From: Asticcacaulis sp. YBE204
Lineage (GTDB): Bacteria; Pseudomonadota; Alphaproteobacteria; Caulobacterales; Caulobacteraceae
Direction of reading: 5' to 3'
Assembly: GCF_000495855.1 (NCBI RefSeq)
Contig: NZ_AWGF01000001.1
Location: forward strand, 372,001-436,000
Length of the DNA: 64,000 bases
Part shown: piece by piece, positions 7,706-15,832 of the stretch
Numbering within the stretch: position 1 is the stretch's first letter
How the letters are laid out: every line of letters begins with the position of its first letter
Position numbers and translations under genes: made by a program
The notes under the pieces: generated by a model
The model's input: the letters and a program-made list of their open reading frames with translations, nothing else
Databases searched by the model: none
What the model was told of the DNA's origin: nothing

Positions 7706-8758
7706 TTAAGCAAACAGCTTGGCCCAGTTGCGCTTTTCACGGCTCTTCCACGCACCGCGATGATAGGCGTCCGATCCGATCAGCGGCACGACGGTCGTGG
7801 CTTCGGCGAAGACCATCTGCTCATAGGTGGTCGAGACCTTGCCCCACGAGGCGGCTTCCTTGAGCGTCGAAGACGAGCAGGCGCCGTCGCGCACGTCGGC
7901 GACCGTGATCTGCACTGCATATTTGTGCATGTCGGCTTCGACACCGAGGATTTCGGCGCAGACGACGGTGTCCTGGGCGAAGTTCTTCGGCACGCCGCCG
8001 CCGACCATGAACAGGCCGGTGGTGCCCGCCGCGATCTTGACGTCGGTCAGTTCGCGGAAGTCGGCCACGGCGTCGATCATCAGGTAAGGTTGCTTGGCGG
8101 CGATACGCTCCTTCTGGTGCTTGACCAGACCGAAACCGGCGGACGAGTCGACGAAGGCCGGGCAGAAGATCGGCACGCCTTCTTCGTAGGCGGTCTGGAT
8201 CAGCGAGCCCGGCTTCTTGGCATTGCCTTCCGACAGCCACTTGCCCATTTCCCAGATGAATTCACGCGAGGAATAGCCGCGCGGCTCAAGGCGGTTGCAG
8301 ATCTCAAGGATCGTGTGGTCGCAGGCCTGAAGCTCTTCTTCGTCAATATAGGTATCGTAGATGCGGTCGATATAGTTGTCGCGCAGGACGTTATCGTCCA
8401 CCTGACCGGCAGCCTGATAGTGCTTGAAGCCGAGCGCTTCGAAGAAGTCCATGTCGACGATCGAAGCGCCCGTGGCGACGACGGCGTCGATCATGCCGAA
8501 CTTCACCATGTCGCGATAGACGTGCATGCAGCCGCCGGCCGAGGTCGAACCGGCCAGGATTAGCCACGGCGAGCAGGACTGGTCTTCCAGCGCCATGTTG
8601 AAGATGTCGGCGGCACGCGCGGTATCGCGCGACGAGAACGACATCTTGCGCATCGAGTCGATGATCGGACGCGCGTCGTACGAGGTGATGTCGACGTGCT
8701 CAACGGTGTTCTGGAGCAGGGCGGCTTTCTGGTTGGATTGGAGGGTATCAGCGTTCAT
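7706..8758 (-). CDS. Deoxyhypusine synthase-like protein, probable homospermidine synthase
   Basis: A 350-residue member of the deoxyhypusine synthase superfamily (NAD-dependent transfer of an aminobutyl group from spermidine). Recognised motifs are LAGSTSAGGCMHVYRDM near residue 68, VATGASIVDMDF, and EAASWGKV near residue 310, whose lysine matches the imine-forming active-site lysine. Bacteria lack eIF5A, and bacterial homologues have been linked to polyamine (homospermidine) synthesis, which fits the ornithine decarboxylase gene just upstream. The ATG has an upstream GGAGAAG-like stretch. The exact product cannot be read from sequence. Confidence 0.85.
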   Translation of the reverse strand: MNADTLQSNQKAALLQNTVEHVDITSYDARPIIDSMRKMSFSSRDTARAADIFNMALEDQSCSPWLILAGSTSAGGCMHVYRDMVKFGMIDAVVATGASIVDMDFFEALGFKHYQAAGQVDDNVLRDNYIDRIYDTYIDEEELQACDHTILEICNRLEPRGYSSREFIWEMGKWLSEGNAKKPGSLIQTAYEEGVPIFCPAFVDSSAGFGLVKHQKERIAAKQPYLMIDAVADFRELTDVKIAAGTTGLFMVGGGVPKNFAQDTVVCAEILGVEADMHKYAVQITVADVRDGACSSSTLKEAASWGKVSTTYEQMVFAEATTVVPLIGSDAYHRGAWKSREKRNWAKLFA

Positions 8759-8848
8759 CTCTTGAGTCCTTTGAGATAGGAGAAGGGTGAGCGCCCGTCA
8801 TGGGCCCGTAATCCCCCAGACGGTGCGATGGGGCGGGAATAGAAAGAA

Positions 8849-8878
8849 CGGCGGCGCTATAGAACATAAGCGCCGCCG
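8849..8878 (-). terminator. Terminator/attenuator between odc and the DHS-like gene
   Basis: Perfect 10-bp GC-rich stem CGGCGGCGCT / AGCGCCGCCG with a 10-base loop. On the minus strand it is followed by TTCTTTCTATT. It sits 27 bases after the ornithine decarboxylase stop and 90 bases before the next start, so the second gene is reached either by read-through or from its own promoter. Confidence 0.7.
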
Positions 8879-8905
8879 TGGCAAATCAAGGTTTTATAAG
8901 AAACC

Positions 8906-10174
8906 TTATTTCGAGCGCTTCTTGCCGCGCTTGCCGCCTTTCGGGCGGTTGAGGCGGACGACCTTGTTCTCTTCGACGGCGTCGTAGGCGTTGCGTGGCA
9001 CGTTGAGCGAGCGCGGGGCCAGACCGAACAGCGAGGCCATCGGCGCTTCGTCGAGGAAGACCGTTTCGCTTTCGCCATAGCCGTTGAAACCGGTGGTCAT
9101 GGCGACGCCATAGGCCCCCAGCATACCGATTTCGACGTAATCGCCTTCGTCCACATCGGCGGGCAGCCAGAACGGCCCCGGCATGTGGTCGATGGAATCG
9201 CAGGTCGGGCCGTAGAAACGGAACGGTTTCAGTTCTTCGGTCTCATCACCCTCTTCTGCCCGATGCAGGCGCACCGGGAACGGCCACTTGGCGTGGGTCG
9301 CGTCGAACAGATTGCCGTAGGCGCCGTCGTTCAGATAGAGGGCGTCGCCCTTGCGCAGTTCGACACGGGTCAGGATCGAGGTCGATTCCGCCACCAGCGA
9401 GCGGCCGGGTTCGGCCCACAGTTCGGTCGTCTCGTGTACCTTCATCTCTTCGAAGGCACGGTCGATGACGTCCATATATTCGGGCAGGGACGGCGGGATC
9501 ATGCCGGGATAGACCGACGGGAAGCCGCCGCCGACATCGACGATATCGGCCAGCACCCCGGCGCGAACCAGCGCGCGTGAGGCCGCCGACATGGCCGCGG
9601 CATAGGCCGTCGGGCGCATGCACTGAGAGCCGACATGGAACGACAGGCCCATGCGGTCCTGCGTCGCCTGACGCGCCGCCAAAAGCAGGGCCGGGGCTTC
9701 GTAGGGCTGGGCGCCGAACTTGTTGGTCAGGGGCAGGTTCGAGCCTTCGCCGGAGGTCGCCAGACGCACGATCAGGTTCAGGTCCTTCGCGCCGCCCGTG
9801 GCGTCGAGGATCTTCTGCAATTCTTCGTGGGTGTCGAGGCTGAAGGTCTTCACGCCGAAATCATGATAGGCCTCGGCGATGGCGCGGCGCGACTTGACCG
9901 GGTGCATGAAGGCCAGACGCGCGTCGGGCGCGATACCCTTGACCAGCTTGACTTCGTTGATCGAGGCCACGTCGAACGAGCGTACACCGGCTTCCAGCAG
10001 GGTCTGAATGACCCACGCGGAAGGGTTGGCCTTTACGGCATAGAAGACATCGCCTTTGAAGTGGCGCTGGAACCATTGCGCTGCGACGGAAACAGGCTCG
10101 CGTCGCACAAGGGCGACGGGCTTTTCCGGTGACTGCTCGCGGACCAGGTCCAGGGCCGTTTGGTAGTGTTTCAC
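8906..10174 (-). CDS. Ornithine decarboxylase (type III PLP fold, alanine racemase-like)
   Basis: Decarboxylates ornithine (or lysine) to putrescine (or cadaverine). The 422-residue protein has the PLP lysine motif FYAVKANP near residue 45, HVGSQ near 190, GGGFP near 220, EPGR near 270, the CDSID active-site cysteine near 330 and the dimer-interface GAYG near 360. It belongs to the eukaryote-like ODC group. An unusually basic tail (RPKGGKRGKKRSK) ends the protein. The start is a GTG preceded by CGGGG at about 9 bases; that site can pair with an upstream leader segment. First gene of a two-gene polyamine unit. Confidence 0.93.
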   Translation of the reverse strand: MKHYQTALDLVREQSPEKPVALVRREPVSVAAQWFQRHFKGDVFYAVKANPSAWVIQTLLEAGVRSFDVASINEVKLVKGIAPDARLAFMHPVKSRRAIAEAYHDFGVKTFSLDTHEELQKILDATGGAKDLNLIVRLATSGEGSNLPLTNKFGAQPYEAPALLLAARQATQDRMGLSFHVGSQCMRPTAYAAAMSAASRALVRAGVLADIVDVGGGFPSVYPGMIPPSLPEYMDVIDRAFEEMKVHETTELWAEPGRSLVAESTSILTRVELRKGDALYLNDGAYGNLFDATHAKWPFPVRLHRAEEGDETEELKPFRFYGPTCDSIDHMPGPFWLPADVDEGDYVEIGMLGAYGVAMTTGFNGYGESETVFLDEAPMASLFGLAPRSLNVPRNAYDAVEENKVVRLNRPKGGKRGKKRSK

Positions 10175-10303
10175 TATCCAAAACCCCGTAGATAAAAGTT
10201 AAACCCAGACCGGCGTTAGCAGCGTTTCATGGATACCCAGCCGAGAGTCGTACTGAACTCAAGGCCCCAGGGTGTCCAACCTATGTGTCGGGGTCCGCCG
10301 GAA
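10175..10303 (-). ncRNA. Structured 5' leader of ornithine decarboxylase (speF-motif candidate)
   Basis: About 130 bases of untranslated leader. It contains a long bulged hairpin: GGACACCC (10277-10270) pairs with GGGTATCC (10238-10231), and inside it GCC/GGC and GAG/CTC pairs close a 10-base loop. Separately, ACCCCG (10294-10289) is an exact complement of CGGGGT (10188-10183), the region just before the GTG start, so ribosome access could be masked. Alphaproteobacterial ODC genes are known to carry the speF RNA motif; whether this is that motif needs a covariance-model search. Confidence 0.5.
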
Positions 10304-10309
10304 GCGCGC

Positions 10310-10338
10310 TATATCGGGTATTTTCGCCCCCATGTAAA
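10310..10338 (-). promoter_or_regulatory. Sigma-70 type promoter of ornithine decarboxylase
   Basis: On the minus strand TTTACA (10338-10333) and GATATA (10315-10310) are separated by exactly 17 bases. Transcription would begin near 10303, giving the leader described above. Confidence 0.65.
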
Positions 10339-10495
10339 GAGTTTTGGGGCATAAAATTTCAATGACAGCCAAGGATCGTCAGCAATGTGCGGCGAATGGG
10401 CAGGCGCGGCATCTGTTACAGTTGCCAAAGCTATGAAACTTCGGCAAGACTCCCGTTCATCAGTGTTAACGCGTGCGGGATGGGCCAATCCACCG

Positions 10496-11302
10496 ATGTC
10501 GAGTCTGGTCGAAGTTCAGTCGGTGTCGAAAACCTACGTCCAGAAGGCGCAGGGCCATAAGCCATCGCGTCCGTTCAAGGCGCTGGATGGGGTCTCCTTT
10601 TCCATGACGCGGCCCGAACGCATCGGCCTGATCGGGCCGTCGGGTTCGGGTAAATCGACGCTCCTGCGATCGTTGTCCGGTCTGATCGTCGCCGAAGTCG
10701 GCCACGTCAAAGTGCTGGACAAGACCGTTCAGTCTGCTGGTCGTCTGGGCGAGGACGTGCGTGAGGCGCGTGCCACGATGGGCATGATCGCTCAGCAGTT
10801 CAATCTGGTCGGGCGGCTGTCGCTATTCACCAATGCGGCCTTGGGGTTGCTGGGGCGGATCAATCCGTGGCGTGGCTTTTTCGGCCTGTGGAATGCGGAC
10901 GAAAAGCAGCGCGTCATGGCGGCGCTCGATCACGTCGGCATCGCTGAACGTGCGGGGCAGCGCGCTAACACCCTGTCCGGCGGGCAGCAGCAGCGTGGGG
11001 CGATTGCGCGCGCCATCGTGCAGGACGCCAAGCTCATTCTGGCGGACGAGCCTGTCGCCTCGCTTGATCCGGTGTCGGCGCGCCGGGTGATGGAACTGTT
11101 GGTCGAGGTCAATGAGCGCCAGAAGGTCGGCGTCATCGTCACCCTGCATCAGGTCGACTATGCGCGGAAATATTGCGACCGCATTCTGGCCCTCAAGGCC
11201 GGTAAGATCGTCTATGACGGTCCCGCCAACGCGCTGGGGCTTGAGCAGCTCAAGGATATCTACGGCTCTGAAATCGAGTCCGCCTATTGGGGAGAGATTT
11301 GA
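10496..11302 (+). CDS. phnC: Phosphonate-type ABC transporter, ATP-binding protein
   Basis: ATPase of the PhnCDE importer for phosphonates or related oxyanions such as phosphite. The 268 residues contain Walker A GPSGSGKST, a Q-loop MIAQQFNLV, the signature LSGGQQQRGAIAR and Walker B LILADEPVASLD. The frame is open to 10385, but MSSLVEVQSVSKTY at 10496 fits the family N-terminus. phnD starts one base after its stop. No C-P lyase genes are next to it, so the substrate is open. Confidence 0.92.
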   Translation: MSSLVEVQSVSKTYVQKAQGHKPSRPFKALDGVSFSMTRPERIGLIGPSGSGKSTLLRSLSGLIVAEVGHVKVLDKTVQSAGRLGEDVREARATMGMIAQQFNLVGRLSLFTNAALGLLGRINPWRGFFGLWNADEKQRVMAALDHVGIAERAGQRANTLSGGQQQRGAIARAIVQDAKLILADEPVASLDPVSARRVMELLVEVNERQKVGVIVTLHQVDYARKYCDRILALKAGKIVYDGPANALGLEQLKDIYGSEIESAYWGEI

Positions 11303-11303
11303 C

Positions 11304-12329
11304 ATGACTTTGTCACGCAAGGACATGCTACGCGGAATCACCGCCTCGGCTATGTTTATGGTTGCGGGCTGCGAGCGCAAGGCCGCCTCGGCCAAGGGGC
11401 CGCGCACCGAGATCAGCTTCTCCATCCTGTCGACCGAAAACGCCCAGAACATGGAACCGCTGTGGAAGCCGTTTCTCGCCGACATGTCGAAACAGACAGG
11501 TCTGACTATCAAGCCGTTCTTTGGCTCCAACTATACCGCCCTGATCGAAGCCATGCGTTTCGATCAGGTGCAACTGGGCTGGTTTTCCAACGCGTCGGGC
11601 CTCGAAGCCGTGCGCCGTGCCGAGGGTGAAGTCTTTGCGCGGTCTTCCGACGAGACGGGCGTCGATGGCTATCAGTCGGTAATCATTGCGCGCGCCGATT
11701 CCCCTCTCACCGCCGAAGACCTGCTGACATGCGACAAGACGAAGACCTTTGGGTTGGGTGACGTGAAATCGACATCGGGGACGCTGGCGCCGATGACCTA
11801 TTTCTTCCTCCCGGCCAAGGTCGATCCGGCCAAATGCTTCAAGAGCGTGCGTTCGGCCGGGCATGAGGTCAATTTCCTCGCCGTGGCCAACGGCCTTATC
11901 GACGCGGCGACCAATAATAATGCGTCTTTGGAGCGCATGGGTCAGGCGCATCCGGAAAAACTCAAGCAGGTCAAGGTCATCTGGACCTCGCCAACCTTGC
12001 CGGAAGACCCGATCATCTGGCGCAAGGACCTCGATCCGGCGACCAAAGAGAAGATCCGCTCCTTCTTCCTGACCTATGGCACGGGCAAGGACGCCGAAGG
12101 CGCGCGTCAGCTTAAGGTGTTGAATAACCTGCTGTTCGGCGTGTTCAAACCGGCGGATAATACGCACTTGCTGCCGGTGCGTGAGATGGAGGCCGCCGAG
12201 GCGCTCATTCAGGCGCAGAACGCCGGCGACCCTGCCGCGATCGAAAAGGCCAAGGCCGAACTGGCGGTGGTGACGAAAGAGGCCGACGCCGTCAAGGCCG
12301 CACCGCAAGCCGCGCCCGACGCTCAGTAA
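11304..12329 (+). CDS. phnD: Phosphonate-type substrate-binding lipoprotein
   Basis: Periplasmic binding protein of the PhnCDE importer. The 341 residues begin with a lipoprotein signal whose lipobox is VAGC (Cys about residue 23), then the PhnD/SsuA-like fold: SILSTENAQ, the binding-site loop FFGSNYTALIEAM, LGDVKSTSGT and AATNNNASLERM. The C-terminal ~45 residues are Ala/Glu-rich and helical. The ORF is open upstream inside phnC, but ATG 11304, after the phnC stop, gives the proper signal peptide. It overlaps phnE by one base. Confidence 0.92.
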   Translation: MTLSRKDMLRGITASAMFMVAGCERKAASAKGPRTEISFSILSTENAQNMEPLWKPFLADMSKQTGLTIKPFFGSNYTALIEAMRFDQVQLGWFSNASGLEAVRRAEGEVFARSSDETGVDGYQSVIIARADSPLTAEDLLTCDKTKTFGLGDVKSTSGTLAPMTYFFLPAKVDPAKCFKSVRSAGHEVNFLAVANGLIDAATNNNASLERMGQAHPEKLKQVKVIWTSPTLPEDPIIWRKDLDPATKEKIRSFFLTYGTGKDAEGARQLKVLNNLLFGVFKPADNTHLLPVREMEAAEALIQAQNAGDPAAIEKAKAELAVVTKEADAVKAAPQAAPDAQ

Positions 12330-13147
12330 TGTCCGTGTCCGAAAACCGTCTGGCGGCGCTTGAACCACCGCGCGCCTCCCTCAGGGAAAAGCTTTTTACC
12401 TGGGGCGCGTGGATTGCCCTGGGCCTGATACTGGCGGTCAGTTTCAGGGGCGCACAGATCGGCGACCTCTATCTGCTCGGCAAGAATTCATCGAACACGC
12501 AGGCCTATTTGCAGGATTACCTGCATCCGGACTTTTCGAGCTGGGGCACCATCCGGCTCTATATCGACAAGATGTGGGCGACGCTGGAGATGGCCATCTG
12601 GGGCACTCTGATTTCTGTGCTGCTGGCGGTGCCGTTCGCCCTGTTGTCGTCGGCCAATCTGGCGCCCCAGTGGATCGTCTTTCCGGTGCGCCGCCTGATG
12701 GATATCCTGCGCTCGGTCAATGAACTGGTGATCGCCACGGCGTTTCTGGTGGCCGTGGGACCGGGCGCTTTGGCGGGTGTGCTGGCCCTGGCGCTGCACA
12801 ATACGGGCGTGCTGGCCAAGCTGTTCTCCGAGGCGGTGGAGGCCGTCGATAACGCGCCGATCGAAGGCGTGCGCGCGACGGGCGGAACGCGTCTGCATGA
12901 AATCGTGTGGGCGGTCATTCCGCAGGTGGGGCCGCTGTGGACCTCGTTCGCGCTCTACCGCTTCGAGGCGAACGCGCGGTCGGCGACGGTGTTGGGCATT
13001 ATCGGCGCGGGCGGCATCGGGCAGATTTTATTCGATAATATCAACAGCTTCAACTATGCCCGCGTTTCGGCCATCGCCATCGTCATCGTGGTGGCCGTGA
13101 CGCTGATCGATATCGCTTCGTCGGCGATCCGCAAGCGGTTGCTGTAA
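12329..13147 (+). CDS. phnE: Phosphonate-type ABC transporter permease
   Basis: Inner-membrane permease that pairs with PhnC and PhnD. The 272 residues hold about six transmembrane segments. The EAA loop that contacts the ATPase is EGVRATGGTRLHEIVWAVIP near residue 178, and the end IGAGGIGQILFDNINSFNYA is typical of PhnE. The first base of its ATG is the last base of the phnD stop, so all three genes are tightly coupled. It is followed immediately by a palindromic repeat and no clear T-tailed terminator. Confidence 0.93.
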   Translation: MSVSENRLAALEPPRASLREKLFTWGAWIALGLILAVSFRGAQIGDLYLLGKNSSNTQAYLQDYLHPDFSSWGTIRLYIDKMWATLEMAIWGTLISVLLAVPFALLSSANLAPQWIVFPVRRLMDILRSVNELVIATAFLVAVGPGALAGVLALALHNTGVLAKLFSEAVEAVDNAPIEGVRATGGTRLHEIVWAVIPQVGPLWTSFALYRFEANARSATVLGIIGAGGIGQILFDNINSFNYARVSAIAIVIVVAVTLIDIASSAIRKRLL

Positions 13148-13154
13148 AAAGTTT

Positions 13155-13282
13155 TAGCCACGGATAAGGCACGGATGCCGGTGCTGCGCACCGGCTGACA
13201 CGGATGTCTGAGTCCGTGGAACCGCCGATGCTACGCCAAGGACATCCGTGTTCGCCGCGCTTGAGCGGCATCCGTGGCTAAA
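13155..13282. repeat. Large nested palindrome, family D (CCACGGAT type)
   Basis: About 128 bp with exact 13-bp terminal inverted repeats TTTAGCCACGGAT (13155-13167) and ATCCGTGGCTAAA (13270-13282). Nested inside are ACACGGATGTC/GACATCCGTGT and a small GCCGGTGC-TGC-GCACCGGC hairpin. No ORF. The design is that of a MITE-like or REP-like element. It starts 8 bases after the phnE stop. Confidence 0.85.
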
Positions 13283-13360
13283 TCTCTTATATTTACACGG
13301 TTTGAACCGTATTATAGGCGCACTTATCCCCGTCGTTCCGAGCCGTGCGCATCATGGGGC

Positions 13361-13780
13361 ATGACCGACACATATGCCCCTCTGCACGACCGTCTGATGA
13401 TTCAGGCTCACCGCATGCTCGCCGAGATCGAGCGCGCCAAACCCTCAACGCTGAAAGAGATCGTCGCCGTTCTGAGCGCCCTGTGCGTCGCGACGCGGCT
13501 GATCCGGCAACTGCATACCCCGCTGACGAAGGCGAAGGTCGTGCAGACGGGTGTCGATCACACGCCCTCCTCCCTACGCAGTGGGGAGCGGGGCGGCCCG
13601 TGCCGTGCAGCGAGCGAAGCGACGCTGACGGAGGGGGCGGCGCAGCCGCAAACCCCGCCCGCTTCGGACGCGCCCGCATGGCGAAAGGGCTGGTCAGACA
13701 AACAGGCCGCCTTGCGCGAACAGCGCGCGGCCCGCACCGGCAAATGGCCGGACGGTACGCCTTATAAAAAGACGGATTAG
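13361..13780 (+). CDS. Uncharacterised protein invaded by a repeat
   Basis: A 139-residue protein of no family I recognise. Residues 1-65 look helical (YAPLHDRLMIQAHRMLAEIE, then a Leu/Ala-rich helix to RLIRQLHTPLTK). Residues ~68-97 are encoded by a degenerate family B repeat and read as low-complexity Gly/Ser/Arg-rich sequence. The tail (AWRKGWSDKQAALREQRAAR, then TGKWPDGTPYKKTD) is basic. The frame is open to 13274 inside the family D repeat; ATG 13361 is the better start. A small inverted repeat CGGTT-TG-AACCG lies about 55 bases upstream. Confidence 0.6.
   Translation: MTDTYAPLHDRLMIQAHRMLAEIERAKPSTLKEIVAVLSALCVATRLIRQLHTPLTKAKVVQTGVDHTPSSLRSGERGGPCRAASEATLTEGAAQPQTPPASDAPAWRKGWSDKQAALREQRAARTGKWPDGTPYKKTD
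13562..13640 (+). repeat. Degenerate family B repeat inside a coding frame
   Basis: CCCTCCTCCCTACGCAGTGG, then GGCGGCCCGTGCCG and AGCGAAGCGACGCTGACGGA followed by GGG match the body of the family B elements (compare 28840-28970). Its length keeps the host frame open, adding about 26 residues to the 139-residue protein. Confidence 0.6.
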
Positions 13781-13788
13781 TCTAGGGC

Positions 13789-14859
13789 TTAAGCCGCCTT
13801 GCGCTTTAAACGACGCGGCAAGGCCCGCAAACGCGCCCACAGCTTCTTCTTCTCGGCTTCCGGATAGGGCTCCAGATTGCGGATAAATTCCTCTGCGCAG
13901 GCCTTCCATGAATATTTCTCGGCATGGCGGCGGACATGGCCGCGGTCGAGTTTCAGCGCCTCGGTGATGGCTACGCTCAGGTCGTCGTCGATGACGCCCG
14001 CGCCGGTGCCGGGGATCAGGTCGATCGGACCGTGCGCCGGGAAGGCCGCGACCGGCGTGCCGGTGGCCATGGCCTCAAGGATCACCAGCCCGAAGGTGTC
14101 GGTCAGGGACGGGAACACGAACACGTCGGAGTCCGCATAGGACCGCGCCAGATCGTCGCCGAAGCGCGCGCCGGTAAACATCACGTCCGGGTATTTTTCC
14201 CGAAGTTCCTCAAGCTGAGGCCCCTTGCCGACCACGACCTTGGTGCCGGGCAAGTCGAGCGCCAGAAACGCCTCGATGTTCTTTTCGATGGCGACTCGGC
14301 CGATATAGGTCATGATTGGACGCGGCAGATCGCCGAAGATCGGCTCAAGGTCCGGGCGGAACATCTCGGTATCGACGCCGCGCGTCCACGGCGAGATATT
14401 GCGGAAGCCGCGCGCCTCAAGGTCTTTTTGCAGGGTCGGCGTCGCGACCATGATGCGGCCCGACGCCTTATGGAACCAACGCATATAGCCATAACCCCAA
14501 CTGAGCGGGATCGGCAGGCGCGCCGAGACATATTCCGGAAACTTGGTGTGATAGGACGTCGTGAATGGCATCTTCCATTCGATGCACACGCGCCGCGCCG
14601 CCAGCCCGACAAAGGCCTCGGTCGCGATATGGACGGCGTCGGGTTCGAAATCCTGAATGATCTCGCGAACGTCTTCGTAACAGCCCAGCGCCAGCTTGAC
14701 TTCAGGATAGTCGGGCCAGGAGACGGACTTGAACTGGTTATAGTCTACGATCTTGAATTCGTGGCCCAGCTTTTCGCATTCGCCGATCACACGCTTGAGC
14801 GTCGTGACGACGCCATTGACCTGAGGGTCCCATGCATCGGTCGCAAGCAGAATACGCAC
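13789..14859 (-). CDS. Glycosyltransferase family 4 (group 1), mannosyltransferase-like
   Basis: A GT-B fold glycosyltransferase, 356 residues, probably acting on a lipid-linked or envelope glycan at the cytoplasmic face of the membrane. Key regions: WDPQVNGVVTTL (acceptor glycine loop), FTTSYHTKFPEY, IGRVAIEKN, VVVGKGP and the nucleotide-sugar E-x7-E region FPSLTDTFGLVILEAMATG near residue 280. The frame extends to 14946, but GTG 14859 has a strong GAGGA site 6 bases upstream and gives the canonical (M)RILLATDAWDPQVNG start. The C-terminus is basic. Donor and acceptor are unknown. Confidence 0.88.
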   Translation of the reverse strand: MRILLATDAWDPQVNGVVTTLKRVIGECEKLGHEFKIVDYNQFKSVSWPDYPEVKLALGCYEDVREIIQDFEPDAVHIATEAFVGLAARRVCIEWKMPFTTSYHTKFPEYVSARLPIPLSWGYGYMRWFHKASGRIMVATPTLQKDLEARGFRNISPWTRGVDTEMFRPDLEPIFGDLPRPIMTYIGRVAIEKNIEAFLALDLPGTKVVVGKGPQLEELREKYPDVMFTGARFGDDLARSYADSDVFVFPSLTDTFGLVILEAMATGTPVAAFPAHGPIDLIPGTGAGVIDDDLSVAITEALKLDRGHVRRHAEKYSWKACAEEFIRNLEPYPEAEKKKLWARLRALPRRLKRKAA

Positions 14860-15043
14860 GGTTGTCCTCAACTCCATCAGCAAACGGATCGCAATGTGTA
14901 ATGTGCAATCCGGCGCGTGTGAAGCATGATTTTGTATCAGGCACATGACAGGTCGGGGGTATCCCTACGGCAAATGCGGTGTCCAAAGGCTTCGCAAACC
15001 GATATTAACCAAGGGAAAAGCTTATCTGAACGCCGAGTTTTTG

Positions 15044-15071
15044 TTGCGATGCACAAAAAGCGGCGTATAAT
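15044..15071 (+). promoter_or_regulatory. Probable promoter of the TetR gene
   Basis: TTGCGA (15044-15049) and a perfect TATAAT (15066-15071) are 16 bases apart in the 349-base divergent region between the glycosyltransferase and the TetR gene. The predicted 5' leader is about 130 bases. I see no other structured feature in this spacer. Confidence 0.5.
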
Positions 15072-15208
15072 CGACAATCAGGGATGACCCTATCGTCTTG
15101 CCGTAACAACGGCTTGCCAATCGTGGTGAATACCCTAAATCTGAGTACGGTTCGCGCCCATATATGAAGACGACGAGGGGGAACGCGCGGACCCAAGAAG
15201 GCATGGTA

Positions 15209-15832
15209 ATGAGCGAGAAACCGAAAGATACGCCCAAGTCCCGCCGCACGCGGGTTCAGATTCTGGAGACGGCCATGCGGCTGTTTGCGGAACTGGGCTA
15301 TGATCGCGCCGGTAACGCCGCCATCGCCGAGGCCTGCGGTTTGACACGCGGGGCCATGCTCTATCATTTTCCGACCCGTGAAGCTCTGGTCGAGGCCGCC
15401 GCCTGGCACATTCAGGCGGCGCGCGAAGCGGCCTTCGAGGCCGAGGCGGGCAAGCTGAAACCCAATCAGGACGCGCTGGACGGCGCCATCGACGCCTATT
15501 GGCGCTTGCTGAGTTCGATCCCTTTTTCGGCGTTTCTGGCGCTGGAACGCGCCGCACGTCAGGATCAGGACGTCGCCAAGGCCATCAAGCCGGCGCAGGA
15601 CGCCTTTGACCGCGGAGCGATGGGGCGGGCCACGCCGGGCTTCATCACGGCCGGGATCGACGCGCGTTTTCAGGCCAGCCGCGATCTGGCGCGCTTTGCG
15701 CTCGACGGTCTGCACCGGGCGGCCCTGACCTACGATCAGGACGAGCGCATCGAAAACCTGCTCAATGTCATCAAGCGCGCGGTCCACATGCTCAACCGTA
15801 AGGGCGATGTGCAGGATCTGTGGGTCGAATAG
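15209..15832 (+). CDS. TetR family transcriptional regulator
   Basis: A 207-residue repressor-type regulator. The N-terminal helix-turn-helix domain is clear (RVQILETAMRLFAELGYDRA, GNAAIAEACGLTRGAMLYHF), followed by an all-helical ligand and dimer domain. The frame is open from 15164; ATG 15209 (MSEKPKDTPKSRRTR) leaves a normal short basic arm before the HTH. The gene abuts the DUF5990 gene (stop TAG directly followed by GTG), so both are probably co-transcribed. Ligand and target operators are unknown. Confidence 0.9.
   Translation: MSEKPKDTPKSRRTRVQILETAMRLFAELGYDRAGNAAIAEACGLTRGAMLYHFPTREALVEAAAWHIQAAREAAFEAEAGKLKPNQDALDGAIDAYWRLLSSIPFSAFLALERAARQDQDVAKAIKPAQDAFDRGAMGRATPGFITAGIDARFQASRDLARFALDGLHRAALTYDQDERIENLLNVIKRAVHMLNRKGDVQDLWVE

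Noticed and set aside
10345-10370. Possible Pho box near phnC (CTGTCAT on the minus strand)
   Set aside because: Only one half-site is convincing and no second repeat occurs at 11-bp spacing.
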